The translations under genes were made by a program, and so were the position numbers. From Okibacterium fritillariae (GTDB lineage: Bacteria > Actinomycetota > Actinomycetes > Actinomycetales > Microbacteriaceae): DNA of 64,000 nucleotides. How positions within the stretch are numbered: the stretch's first letter is position 1; the number at the start of each line of letters is the position of its first letter. Of this stretch, positions 8,082 through 16,891 are shown piece by piece. Location of the stretch: the NCBI RefSeq assembly GCF_900167575.1, contig NZ_FUZP01000002.1, positions 248,001-312,000 of the forward strand, written 5' to 3'. The notes under the pieces are model-generated. The model saw only the letters and a list, made by a program, of their open reading frames with translations, had not been told where the DNA came from and did not search any database.

Positions 8082-9257
8082 TCAGCCCCCGATCGCGCTC
8101 ATGCTGCGGGCGGGTTGCACGAAGTCGGGGTTGTCGAGGCCGTGCCCGGCCGGTTTGCCCCACATGGCCTCGCGCCACAGGTCGGCGACCTCGGCGTCGG
8201 ACGCGCCGGCGCGCATCGGGGTGAGCAGGTCGGTCTCGGTGTGCGAGAAGAGGCAGCTGCGGACGCGACCGTCGGCCGTGAGGCGCGTGCGGCGGCAGTC
8301 GGCGCAGAACGGCTCGGAGACCGAGGCGATGATGCCGACCGTGCCGAGCTCGATGCCCGACCGGTCGAACACGCGGAACAGTTCGGCGGGGGCGCCGTCG
8401 CGCGGGGCGTCGTGGGGCGTGAGCGTGAAGCGCTCGGAGACGCGGGCTCGGATCTCGGTGGCCGTCACCATATCGGAGCGGCTCCACGTGTGGTCGGCGT
8501 CGAGGGGCATCTGCTCGATGAACCGCAGCTGATAGCCGCGCTCGAGGCACCAGGCGAGCAGCTCGGCCGCCTCGCCGTCGTTGACGCCGCGCAGCAGCAC
8601 GGCGTTGATCTTGATGGGACCGAGACCCGCCTCGGCGGCCTTCTCGATGCCATCGAGCACGCGGTCGAGGAACGGCCGACGCGTGACCTCGAGGAAAGTG
8701 GCCGCGTGCACGGTGTCGAGCGACACGTTGATGCGGTCGAGGCCCGCCGCTGCGAGACCGGCGGCGCGCGAGGACAGGCCGATGGCGTTGGTCGTGAGCG
8801 AGACCTCGGGGCGCGGTTCGAGGGCGGCGCAGGCCGCGATGATCGAGGCGAGGTCGGCGCGCAGCAGTGGCTCGCCGCCCGTGAAGCGCAGCTGACGGAC
8901 GCCGAGCAGCGAGACGGCGATGTGAGACATCCTCACGACTTCGTCGGCCTGCATGAGGGCCGCGGCGGGTTTGGTGGGCAGCCCCTCGGCGGGCATGCAG
9001 TAGGTGCAGCGCAGGTTGCAGCGCTCGGTGAGCGAGATGCGCAGGTCGGTGGCCGAGCGGTTCCAGCGGTCGACGAGGCCGGATGTCGCGGGCCGGGCGC
9101 CGGCGTGCACGATCGGGCCGAGCCCGAGACCGACCGGGGTGGCGGCGGCTCGCGAGTCGGCCGGGGCGGCAGGCCGGGAGGCCGGGGCGACCTGCTCGGG
9201 CGCTCCGCGATGCGCGCCGGCGGACGGCACGGCGGGAAGTCCGAGAGAGACGGTCAC
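8082..9257 (-). CDS. moaA: GTP 3',8-cyclase MoaA
   Basis: This 391-residue radical-SAM enzyme carries out the first step of Moco synthesis, turning GTP into 3',8-cyclo-GTP. The radical-SAM cluster motif CNLRCTYC provides C80, C84 and C87. The C-terminal second cluster is formed by FCADC and a Cys about 14 residues later in RSCLF, as expected for MoaA. The protein ends MSAIGG, the Gly-Gly tail needed for activity in this family. Residues 1-60 are an Ala/Pro-rich extension not found in E. coli MoaA. It is probably co-transcribed with moaD. The upstream GT-C gene ends only nine bases before it, so all three may form one operon. Confidence 0.94.
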   Translation of the reverse strand: MTVSLGLPAVPSAGAHRGAPEQVAPASRPAAPADSRAAATPVGLGLGPIVHAGARPATSGLVDRWNRSATDLRISLTERCNLRCTYCMPAEGLPTKPAAALMQADEVVRMSHIAVSLLGVRQLRFTGGEPLLRADLASIIAACAALEPRPEVSLTTNAIGLSSRAAGLAAAGLDRINVSLDTVHAATFLEVTRRPFLDRVLDGIEKAAEAGLGPIKINAVLLRGVNDGEAAELLAWCLERGYQLRFIEQMPLDADHTWSRSDMVTATEIRARVSERFTLTPHDAPRDGAPAELFRVFDRSGIELGTVGIIASVSEPFCADCRRTRLTADGRVRSCLFSHTETDLLTPMRAGASDAEVADLWREAMWGKPAGHGLDNPDFVQPARSMSAIGG

Positions 9258-9266
9258 AGGTTGAGG

Positions 9267-10763
9267 CTAAGCGACATCGGGTCGATCCGCCACGTCGGGC
9301 GTCCCCGCGGCGACACTCGAGCCGGTCGCGGCGTCTCTACCCCGCCCCGGCAGCCGACGACGGATGCCGCGCCACACCTGCTGCGGAGCATCCGGCCCGT
9401 GACGCCACCACGACACAGCCACGAGCACGACGATCGAGACCGCGATGCCCCAGCGCTGCACGGCGAGGCTCGGGAAGATCTGCCGGTTGAGGATGGACAG
9501 GCCGATGACGAACCACTCCCAGCGCCCGCTCATGGCGATGAACGGCACGAGCAGCAGGGCATACCAGGGGTAGCGGGGGCTGACGATCAGCAGCGTGACA
9601 CCGATCATCACCAGCTGCGCCACCCAGGGCCGCTCGGGGTCGGTCGCGACGATGACGGCGACCGCCGTGACCACGAGCAGGATGGCCGCCACCGGCAACG
9701 CCGCGCTGCCCGGCGCGAAGAGGGAGATGAGACCGAATCTGCTGCCATCCTCGTAACCCTCTTCGCTGAGATAGCCGGGCAGATAGCCGAGCACGCCGAT
9801 GCCGGTCGACAGGATGTAGGGGATGTAGAGCACGGCGAACGTGGCGATGGCCGCGGCGATCACCTTCCAGCCCTCGCGACGCAGGAGGGCGGGGGCCGCG
9901 ATCACCGGGATGAGCTTGACGGCGATGGCGCCGCCCAGGGCCACACCACCGAGCGCGCGTCGGCCGATCGTCACCGACAGGGTGGCCACGAGGATGAGGA
10001 CGGCCCCGACGAGATCGACGTGCGAGTTCGTGACCCCCTCGGCCAAGACGAGTGGACACCAGGCCCAGAGCGCCGCCTGCCACCCGGGCAGATTGCGCCG
10101 GCGGAGGGCCCGCAGCAGCAGGGCGGCCGTGCCCAGCACGAAGAGGAGACCGACGGCCTGCAACGGCCAATACTCGGCGGAGGGCCCGACGAAGAAGCGC
10201 ACGCCCGCGAACAGCATCTCGGCCAGCGGGGGATAGATGGTCGGCACCTGCGGGCGGTTGATGGCCGTACACAGCACATCGTCCGTGCCGACCTCGCGTG
10301 TTTTCGAGATGCGCTCACCATCGCAACTCTCGGAGCCGTCGGCCGCGACCGTGGGGGCCGGGAACAGCCAATCGGTGCGCAGCTCGGCGAGGGCCGGGTC
10401 GGCCGGCACGTACTCGTACGGCGAGATGCCCGCGTTCTGCACGATTCCGTCCCAGGCATACCGGGCCGAATCGGTGCTCGTGTTGGGCGGACCCGCCATG
10501 GCCGAGGCGCCGAGCACCGCGCATCCGATGAGCACCAGGGCCGTCACGGCGCGGCCACGCACACCCCGCAGCGCCCACACCGACAGGGCGAACAGCGCCC
10601 ACAACGTGTAGGTCGCCCACGCCATGGCCGGACGGTCGTCGTCGCTGTAGACGCCCAGGTTGAGCACCGTGAAGGCCGTCAGAACGGTGGAGGCCGCCAG
10701 CAGAACGGCGGTGAGAGCGATACGCACGTCCCCATCTTGAAGGAAAAGCGGCCCGAGACCCAT
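9267..10763 (-). CDS. GT87-like (DUF2029) polytopic membrane glycosyltransferase
   Basis: This protein of about 498 residues has ten or more hydrophobic segments. It resembles polyprenol-phosphate-mannose-dependent alpha-mannosyltransferases of GT87 in layout, with an acidic extracytoplasmic loop after the first helices (NTSTDSARYAWDG) and a long loop around NRPQVPTIYPPLAEML. The acceptor is unknown. The start is uncertain: the ATG at 10763 lacks a clear ribosome-binding site, and a GTG at 10727 would give 486 residues with a GGGGA motif close upstream. It lies upstream of moaA on the same strand. It may be the counterpart of Rv0541c, the membrane protein at one end of a related M. tuberculosis cluster (from memory). 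Confidence 0.8.
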   Translation of the reverse strand: MGLGPLFLQDGDVRIALTAVLLAASTVLTAFTVLNLGVYSDDDRPAMAWATYTLWALFALSVWALRGVRGRAVTALVLIGCAVLGASAMAGPPNTSTDSARYAWDGIVQNAGISPYEYVPADPALAELRTDWLFPAPTVAADGSESCDGERISKTREVGTDDVLCTAINRPQVPTIYPPLAEMLFAGVRFFVGPSAEYWPLQAVGLLFVLGTAALLLRALRRRNLPGWQAALWAWCPLVLAEGVTNSHVDLVGAVLILVATLSVTIGRRALGGVALGGAIAVKLIPVIAAPALLRREGWKVIAAAIATFAVLYIPYILSTGIGVLGYLPGYLSEEGYEDGSRFGLISLFAPGSAALPVAAILLVVTAVAVIVATDPERPWVAQLVMIGVTLLIVSPRYPWYALLLVPFIAMSGRWEWFVIGLSILNRQIFPSLAVQRWGIAVSIVVLVAVSWWRHGPDAPQQVWRGIRRRLPGRGRDAATGSSVAAGTPDVADRPDVA

Positions 10764-10901
10764 CCCGAACGGCCACGGTGACGAATAAAGGTCAGCAATA
10801 CGGGTCGGCAGGCATCCGCCCGCCTAGGCTCAGATCCACACCGCTCTGGGCCACGCCGCTCAGGGCCACACCGCGCAGACGCGCTCGACGAAGGGACCGG
10901 C

Positions 10902-12299
10902 ATGCGATTCCTTCTCTATCGACTGCGCCGCAGCATCGACTCGCCCTCGCGCAACCCGCGCATGGCCACCGTCACCGGTCGGCTGCTCGGGCTCGCATTC
11001 CTGATCTGCTTCGGCACGGGGCTCTACAGCCACTTCCTGCAGGAGCCGCTGGCTTGGATGACGTTCACCACGCGCCCGCTGTGGCTCTATCAGGTGACCC
11101 AGGGCATCCACATCACGGCCGGCATCCTGTGCTTCCCGCTGCTGCTCGGCAAGCTCTACGTGGTGTTCCCCGACCTGTTCCAGTTTCCGCCCGTGCGCAG
11201 CCTGAAGAAGGGCGGCGCCGTCGACCTGCTCGAGCGGGGGTCCATCGCGCTGTTCGTGGGGGCGTCGCTCGTCGAGATCACGATCGGGTTGCTGAACACG
11301 TTTCAGCTCTACCTCTGGCCGTTCGGGTTTCGGCAGGTGCACTATGCGCTCGCCTATGTGATCATCGGGTCGCTCGCGATCCACATCGCGGTGAAGTTGC
11401 CCATCATTCGGCGGTATTGGTTCAAGGCCCGGATGCCTGAGGGCGAGCCGGTTCTGGCGAGCGGGCGCGAGGACGCCGCGATCGGCCGGGACCTGGCGGA
11501 TGCTCGCGCATCGAGTGTGTCGAACGACGCAGCGGCATCGACGCCCGCGGCCGCCTCCGCTTCTGCTGCCGCCGCCGCCGCTGCCGCCGCGCCGGATTCG
11601 GGGGATCAGGTGCCGCAGAAGGCCGCCCAGGCGCCGTTCGCCGCTCGCGGGATCACCGGCCGCGTCTTCGACTGGATCGACACGACCCCTGCCCCGAACA
11701 AGGCCGTCAGCCGGCGCGGCTTCGTCGCCACCCTCGCCGTCGCCGCCGCCGCGCTCGTGGCGTTCACGGGTGGGCAGTCGTTCCGCGTGCTCGACCGCCT
11801 CAACGCGTTCGCCCCGCGCAAGGCCGGCATCGGCCCGCAGTCGCTGCCCATCAACCGCACGGCCGCCGCCGCGAAGGTCACCGAGACGGCCGTCGACCCC
11901 GCCTGGACGCTCACCGTCGCCAACGGCGACCGCAGCATCGACCTCAGCTACGCCGACCTCACGGGGATGCCGCAGACCTCCGTCGACCTGCCGATCGCGT
12001 GTGTCGAGGGGTGGAGCCAGATGGCGAGCTGGAGGGGCGTGCGCATGAGTGAGTTGGCGGCGCTCGTGGGCGCGACATCCGAGGATGCTTTCAAGGCCAC
12101 GAGCCTCGAGACAAACTCGCGCTACGGCGTGATGACGATGGGCCCCGAATACGTGAACGATCCTCTGACCCTGGTGGCCGTGCAGCTCAATGGCGAGCCG
12201 CTCGACATCGACCACGGCTACCCCGCGCGCATGATCGCGCCCGGCCGGCCGGGTGTGCTGCAAACCAAATGGCTGAGCCGACTGGAAGTGACCTCATGA
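10902..12299 (+). CDS. Cytochrome b-like membrane domain fused to SUOX-fold molybdopterin oxidoreductase
   Basis: This 465-residue fusion has an N-terminal membrane domain with about four helices (23-45, 63-90, 112-135, 147-168). Histidines at 44, 70, 147 and 161 could bind haem b. An Ala/Ser linker (200-245) is followed by an Arg-Arg membrane stop (SRRGF, 269-273) and hydrophobic helix 274-290. The molybdopterin-binding domain occupies about 315-465. C366 in PIACVEGW is the expected molybdenum ligand of the sulfite-oxidase family. The likely role is a quinone- or haem-linked periplasmic-side oxidoreductase; the substrate is unknown. Its stop overlaps the next start as ATGA. The surrounding Moco genes supply its cofactor. 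Confidence 0.87.
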   Translation: MRFLLYRLRRSIDSPSRNPRMATVTGRLLGLAFLICFGTGLYSHFLQEPLAWMTFTTRPLWLYQVTQGIHITAGILCFPLLLGKLYVVFPDLFQFPPVRSLKKGGAVDLLERGSIALFVGASLVEITIGLLNTFQLYLWPFGFRQVHYALAYVIIGSLAIHIAVKLPIIRRYWFKARMPEGEPVLASGREDAAIGRDLADARASSVSNDAAASTPAAASASAAAAAAAAAPDSGDQVPQKAAQAPFAARGITGRVFDWIDTTPAPNKAVSRRGFVATLAVAAAALVAFTGGQSFRVLDRLNAFAPRKAGIGPQSLPINRTAAAAKVTETAVDPAWTLTVANGDRSIDLSYADLTGMPQTSVDLPIACVEGWSQMASWRGVRMSELAALVGATSEDAFKATSLETNSRYGVMTMGPEYVNDPLTLVAVQLNGEPLDIDHGYPARMIAPGRPGVLQTKWLSRLEVTS

Positions 12300-12802
12300 C
12301 CGACGTCGAGGCAGAAGCCCCCGAGAGCGTGGGGCGCGGCGTGACCGTGGTGCGAGGCATCCTCATTGCCCTGGGCGTGGCCCTCATCGGGTTCGGCGGA
12401 TACACCCTCGTGATGCTGCAGCCGCGGCCGAATCAGCTCATCGGCGTGGCCGTGTGGCTCATCGGGGCGATCGTGTTGCACGACGCGATCCTGTCGCCGC
12501 TGCTCGTGGGCATCGGCCTGCTCATGCGTCGCGCCGGGCACCGCGTGCCCTGGACCGTGATCGCGCTCGTGCAGGGCGCCGTCGTCATCGGATGCCTCTT
12601 CACCCTCATGTTCCTGCCCGAGATCACGGTGCAGCAGCGCGGGCCCAAGAACGCCACCGTGGTGCCGCTCGACTACGCGCAGAACCTCGTCATCATGTGG
12701 GCTGTGCTCGCCGTGATCGTGGCCGTCGGAAGCATCGTGCTCGTGCGACGCACGCGCAGCGGGGGACGCAGCCACAGCAACGTGCGGCCGCCCCGCGCAT
12801 AG
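12296..12802 (+). CDS. Four-helix membrane protein coupled to the molybdo-oxidoreductase
   Basis: This 168-residue protein has four predicted membrane helices (about 19-41, 47-70, 85-108 and 129-150). It has no recognised domain and ends in an Arg-rich tail. The start overlaps the previous stop (ATGA), so it is almost certainly made together with the oxidoreductase fusion and may act as its membrane partner (inference). Hydrophobic helices and coding-type third-position GC support it as real. No cysteines or obvious haem-ligand histidine pairs are seen. Confidence 0.8.
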   Translation: MTDVEAEAPESVGRGVTVVRGILIALGVALIGFGGYTLVMLQPRPNQLIGVAVWLIGAIVLHDAILSPLLVGIGLLMRRAGHRVPWTVIALVQGAVVIGCLFTLMFLPEITVQQRGPKNATVVPLDYAQNLVIMWAVLAVIVAVGSIVLVRRTRSGGRSHSNVRPPRA

Positions 12803-12830
12803 CGCTCAGGGTCTAGGAGGCGCTGAGGTC

Positions 12831-13556
12831 TTAGGCGGCGCTCGGTGCCAGCGACACGAACGTGCGGCCGTCGGCCACCCAGACCTGGTCGGCCTCGAGG
12901 CCGGCGTGGGCGGCGCGGGCCGTCAGCGCACGCTGGCCGATCTCGGCCCACGGGAACGGGTCGCTCTGGTGGCCGTGGCCGTTGACCACGGCGCCCTCGA
13001 AGGCGCGGTCGTGGTCGTCGTCGGGGTGGGTTTCGACGATGACACGTCCGTCGGGTGCCAGCAGCTCGGCGACGCGCGCGAGCAGGGCGCCCGGGTCGCC
13101 GCCGATGCCGATGTTGCCGTCGAGCAGCAGGGCCGTGCCCCAGGCCCCCTCGCGCGGCAGCGGGTCGAAGACCGAGCGGCGCAGCACGTCGAGCCCGGCC
13201 GCCTCGGCGATCTCGAGGGCCGCGGGCGACACGTCGATTCCGAAGGCTTCGAAACCCGCATCGGCGGCGGCCTTCACCATGCGCCCGGGGCCACAACCGA
13301 TGTCGAGCACGGGGCCGGTCGCGCGGGTCAAAACGTCGCGGTCGGTGTCATCCGCGTCGGCACTCCACTTCGACACGTCGAACGGCGCGGGATGCCGCGG
13401 CGAATCGCTCGCGGTCTCGCGCAGGTAGAGCACCTCGTCGTCGTGGCGCAGCGCCCGAGCGTAGGGTTCGCCGCCACCCGAGCCGAAAGTGGCGGGGACG
13501 ACGGGGATAGCGGGGGTGGCGACATCGTCGGAACGGTTAGTTTCGATCGTGCTCAT
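12831..13556 (-). CDS. Class I SAM-dependent methyltransferase
   Basis: This 241-residue protein has a Rossmann methyltransferase fold. Motif I is VLDIGCGPGRM (about 105-115), followed by the acidic residue in FGIDVSPAALEIA and the motif IV-like stretch LLLDGNIGIGGDP. The target is unknown. It is the third gene of a minus-strand operon (GT2, DUF2064, methyltransferase), with its start 20 bases inside the upstream gene. The N-terminal 70 residues mention no known domain but include YARALRHDDEVLYLR, which may shape the substrate pocket. Association with a GT2/DUF2064 pair suggests methylation of a glycosylated or lipid-linked product (inference). Confidence 0.86.
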   Translation of the reverse strand: MSTIETNRSDDVATPAIPVVPATFGSGGGEPYARALRHDDEVLYLRETASDSPRHPAPFDVSKWSADADDTDRDVLTRATGPVLDIGCGPGRMVKAAADAGFEAFGIDVSPAALEIAEAAGLDVLRRSVFDPLPREGAWGTALLLDGNIGIGGDPGALLARVAELLAPDGRVIVETHPDDDHDRAFEGAVVNGHGHQSDPFPWAEIGQRALTARAAHAGLEADQVWVADGRTFVSLAPSAA

Positions 13557-14259
13557 GGCGGGCTCCTTCGGCGGTGGCGGAGGTAGTGCTCTCGATGCGG
13601 CGCAGGGTCTCGGCGAAACGCGTGTGCGGGGCGAGAGTCGCCACGGTGCGCGCGTCGTCGATGGTGTCGACGTCGACGAGTTCCGGCACGAGGCTCACGC
13701 GCAGGCCGGCCGCTTCGAGGCGGTCGAGTTGCACGCGGCCGGTGTCGTCCTGCGACATCGGCACGCCGCGGATGAGCGAACCGTCGGGTTCGCGCATGCC
13801 GAGTGTCCAGAAGCCGCCGTCGTTGGCGAAGCCGAAGAAGACGTCGGTCGTGCCGGCATCCGCGTCGGTGTCGCCTGTGTTCGCATCGGCTGTCGCTGCT
13901 TCGTCTTCGGCGGCCCACTGCGCGAACATGTCGCGCAGAACCCGGGCGTCGAGCTGGGGCGTGTCCATGCCGATCAGCACGGTCGGACCCGTGCAGTGAT
14001 CGAAAATGTGCGCCAGCCTCACGTCGAGGTCTCCTGTCCCTTGAGGTACTACCTCGTAGTGTTCGGAGCCGGGCGGGAAAAGGTTTCCATCGAAGTACAG
14101 AATGCGGCGATCGACGTCGACGGCGCTCGCCGCGGCAAGCGTGTCTTGGATGGCGGCGGCCGCAACCTCGGCGGCCTCCTCGTAGCTCAGCGGCGGGTGC
14201 AGACGCGTCTTCACCTTGCCGGGAATGGTCTCTTTCGCGATGACGATCAACGTGGTCAC
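13537..14259 (-). CDS. DUF2064 (TIGR04282-type) glycosyltransferase-like protein
   Basis: This 240-residue protein belongs to the nucleotidyl/glycosyl-transferase A-like DUF2064 family, as shown by VIAKETIPGKVKTRL at residues 6-20, LIGMDTPQL, and FGFANDGGFWTLG. These match the usual K-x-R-L, D-x-P and DGGF/W motifs. An acidic insertion of about 20 residues (DANTGDTDADAGTT) precedes the DGGF motif. The biochemical function of the family is not established. The GTG start at 14257-14259 overlaps the TGA of the GT2 gene (GTGA). The same GT2-DUF2064 pairing is present in M. tuberculosis as Rv0539-Rv0540 (from memory). Confidence 0.85.
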   Translation of the reverse strand: MTTLIVIAKETIPGKVKTRLHPPLSYEEAAEVAAAAIQDTLAAASAVDVDRRILYFDGNLFPPGSEHYEVVPQGTGDLDVRLAHIFDHCTGPTVLIGMDTPQLDARVLRDMFAQWAAEDEAATADANTGDTDADAGTTDVFFGFANDGGFWTLGMREPDGSLIRGVPMSQDDTGRVQLDRLEAAGLRVSLVPELVDVDTIDDARTVATLAPHTRFAETLRRIESTTSATAEGARHEHDRN

Positions 14260-14927
14260 GGGCGGCGCACCTCTCGCAGCAGTCGGGACATATCTTGGAT
14301 GGCGACCACGGTGCCCTTCAGCGTTCCCGTCACCTTCGAGCGGCCGACGCGTTCCGTATAGGGGGTGTCGGTTTCTTCGATGCGCCAGCCCTCGGCTTTC
14401 GCGCGCAGCACCATCTCGAGCGGGTAGCCGCTGCGGCGGTCCTGCAGGTCGAGGGCGAGCAGGCGTTCGCGGTGGCCGGCGCGCATGGGGCCAAGGTCGT
14501 GGATGTCGACGTGAGCGCGTCGACGAATGAGGAACGACAGCGCCAGGTTGGCGGCGCGGGCGTGCAGCGGCCACGACCGAGCGGATGTCGGGCGCCGTCG
14601 TCCCAGCATCAGGTCGACGTCGCCGCGTTCCACGGGGTCGACGACGAGTGGCAGATCGGCGGGGTCCATCGACGAGTCGGCGTCGCAGAACGCCACGATC
14701 GGGGCGGATGCGGCGAGCAGTCCCGTGTGGGCCGCCGAGCCGAAGCCGCGGCGGGATTCCGAGACGACGACGGCGCCGTGCTCGCGGGCGACCTCCGCCG
14801 ACCGGTCGGTCGAACCGTTGTCCACGACGATGGCGCGATAGCCCTCCGGCAGGCGGGACATGATCCAGGGCAGCGAGCCTTCCTCGTTCAAACAGGGGAA
14901 GATGACGTCGACTCGGGGGTGAACCAT
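14256..14927 (-). CDS. GT2 family glycosyltransferase (dolichyl/polyprenyl-phosphate sugar synthase-like)
   Basis: This 223-residue GT-A enzyme has VDVIFPCLNEEGSLP (5-19), VVDNGSTDRS and the metal-binding AFCDADSS. It therefore resembles polyprenyl-phosphate hexose synthases that load a nucleotide-sugar hexose onto a lipid carrier on the cytoplasmic face. There are no C-terminal membrane helices. The ATG at 14927 was chosen because VHPRVDVIFPC follows directly; an upstream ATG at 14966 adds 13 atypical residues. It is first in a three-gene minus-strand operon. Its lipid-linked product could feed the two GT-C enzymes encoded nearby (inference). Confidence 0.88.
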   Translation of the reverse strand: MVHPRVDVIFPCLNEEGSLPWIMSRLPEGYRAIVVDNGSTDRSAEVAREHGAVVVSESRRGFGSAAHTGLLAASAPIVAFCDADSSMDPADLPLVVDPVERGDVDLMLGRRRPTSARSWPLHARAANLALSFLIRRRAHVDIHDLGPMRAGHRERLLALDLQDRRSGYPLEMVLRAKAEGWRIEETDTPYTERVGRSKVTGTLKGTVVAIQDMSRLLREVRRP

Positions 14928-15032
14928 TTTCCGAGAGTACAAGCATGCGGCGCGGCATCCGTGCACCGGGAGTTGGCCTTGACATCTGACCGCGGGGCGT
15001 CGAAACGCCGTGGGGCGACTTATTCTGAGGCG

Positions 15033-16808
15033 ATGAGCACAGACGACGAGCGGGCCGACCCGGCGACGACGTGGGACGCGCTAGCCGCCGACGCCAGCGT
15101 GGGCGAACGCGGCGACGTCAGGAGCTCGACCGCTACCGCTCGCGGTGGGGAAGGGCCCGGTGCCGATGACACAGACGCTCGCACTGCGAGCCCGGGCCGG
15201 AACTCGGGCTCGCGCGATCTCGACGCGGGCCGACGCCCTCCACTCTTCCGAGACCCGGCCACCTGGTGGGCCGCGCTCGCCGGCATCGTCTCGGCCATCG
15301 TGGTTCTCGCGGTCGCCGAGGTCATCGCGGTGTTCCTCGGCTTGGCCGGCAGCCCGCTCTTCGCGGTCGGCGCCTGGGTCATCGACCTCGTCCCCGGCTG
15401 GCTGAAGGATGCGGTCATCCAGGCGTTCGGCACCGCCGACAAGGTCGTCCTGCTCGGCGTTCTCGCCGTCGTCGTGCTGCTCCTCGCCGCCGCGGCTGGC
15501 ATCGTGCAATTTCGTCGCGCGCCGTGGGGCGTCGTCATCCTGGTTGCGGTCTCGGCCTTAGCCGCCGTCGCGGTGACGACCCGGCCCGAGGCGACCGGGG
15601 TGGATGCCATCCCCACCGTCGTCGGCATGATCGCGGGTGCCGTGCTGCTGCGGCAGGCCGTGCGGGCGCTCGCCGACTGGCGCGAATCGGCCGCGCGCGA
15701 GCGTGGAACCGTCGCGCGTTCGGGCGGGCTCGCCCAGCTCGATCGCCGCAAGTTCCTCGGCCTGACGCTCATCGCGGGCGTCGCTGCGGCGGCGGCCGGT
15801 GCGGGCGCGCGAGCCTTCAACCAGGCCGTCACCTATGTCTCCGATCTGCGCGCCAAGATCACGCTGCCCGCCGCCGCCACGACGGAGGCCCCCGCCCCGG
15901 CCGGTGCCGACCTCGACATCGACGGCGTGGTCTCGTACATCACCCCAAATGAGGAGTTCTATCGCATCGACACGGCCCTGCAGGTGCCCAACATCGACCC
16001 GGATGCGTGGAGCCTGAAGGTCACGGGGATGGTCGACCGCGAGGTCGAGATCACCTTCGACGAGCTGCTGGCCAAACCCCTCATCGAGCACACGACGACG
16101 CTCGCGTGCGTGTCGAACGAGGTCGGCGGAACCCTCATCGGGAACGCCGTGTGGCTGGGGTATCCGATTCGTGAGGTGCTGGCCGAGGCGGGTGTGCAGG
16201 CGGGAGCCGACATGGTGTTGTCGCGCAGCCAGGACGGTTTCACGGCATCCACCCCGCTCGAGGTGTTGCAGGACGAGGGCCGTGAGGCGCTGTTGGCGGT
16301 CGGCATGAACGGCGAGCCGTTGCCGCTCGAGCACGGTTTCCCGGTGCGCATGGTCGTGCCGGGATTGTACGGCTACGTGTCGGCGACGAAGTGGGTGGTC
16401 GAGCTGTCGGTGACGACGTTCGCGGCCGAGGCCGCCTATTGGACCGACCGCGGCTGGGGCGAGCGCGGCCCGATCAAGCAGTCGTCGCGCATCGACACGC
16501 CGCGTCAACTGGGCAAGATCGCCCCGGGGCGCACGGCGGTCGCGGGTGTGGCGTGGGCACAACACACGGGCATCCGCGGGGTCGACGTGCGCATCGACGA
16601 CGGCCCGTGGCAGCCGGCCCGCCTCGCCGACACCGTCGGTCCCGACACGTGGGTGCAGTGGGTCTACGAATGGGATGCCGCGGCCGGCCAGCACCAGGTG
16701 CAGGTGCGCTCGACCGACGCCACGGGCCAGCCGCAGACGGAAGCTCTCGCGGGCGTCCTCCCCGACGGGGCCACCGGCCTCCACACCATCACGGTGAACG
16801 TGGGCTGA
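15033..16808 (+). CDS. Membrane-anchored SUOX-fold molybdopterin oxidoreductase
   Basis: This 591-residue protein has a 75-residue charged, low-complexity N-terminus and four hydrophobic segments (about 77-103, 107-122, 138-160 and 165-205). An LDRRKFLG motif (236-243) precedes another hydrophobic helix, like a membrane-retained twin-arginine signal. The molybdopterin domain (about 300-480) has C359 in LACVSNE as the molybdenum ligand. A Mo-co dimerisation Ig-like domain (about 490-590) follows, with VAGVAWAQHTGI and VQWVYEWDA. The substrate is unknown; sulfite is only one possibility. It is transcribed divergently from the GT2 operon with a 105-base gap, and is the second such enzyme within 5 kb. 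Confidence 0.88.
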   Translation: MSTDDERADPATTWDALAADASVGERGDVRSSTATARGGEGPGADDTDARTASPGRNSGSRDLDAGRRPPLFRDPATWWAALAGIVSAIVVLAVAEVIAVFLGLAGSPLFAVGAWVIDLVPGWLKDAVIQAFGTADKVVLLGVLAVVVLLLAAAAGIVQFRRAPWGVVILVAVSALAAVAVTTRPEATGVDAIPTVVGMIAGAVLLRQAVRALADWRESAARERGTVARSGGLAQLDRRKFLGLTLIAGVAAAAAGAGARAFNQAVTYVSDLRAKITLPAAATTEAPAPAGADLDIDGVVSYITPNEEFYRIDTALQVPNIDPDAWSLKVTGMVDREVEITFDELLAKPLIEHTTTLACVSNEVGGTLIGNAVWLGYPIREVLAEAGVQAGADMVLSRSQDGFTASTPLEVLQDEGREALLAVGMNGEPLPLEHGFPVRMVVPGLYGYVSATKWVVELSVTTFAAEAAYWTDRGWGERGPIKQSSRIDTPRQLGKIAPGRTAVAGVAWAQHTGIRGVDVRIDDGPWQPARLADTVGPDTWVQWVYEWDAAAGQHQVQVRSTDATGQPQTEALAGVLPDGATGLHTITVNVG

Positions 16809-16891
16809 CCCTTCGCATCGCTTCGCCAGCAGTTCCGGGCGAGACAGCGGAGGCATCGCATGATCTCTCCGATCGGCTGAGAGAGCGTCGG

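Noticed and set aside
7335-10781. A 1148-codon open frame on the plus strand opposite moaD, moaA and the GT87-like gene, and similar long antisense frames elsewhere (for example 94-1950 and 24900-27000).
   Set aside because: High GC removes stop codons from opposite frames. The translations are Arg/Gly/His-rich without domains, while the other strand encodes recognisable enzymes.
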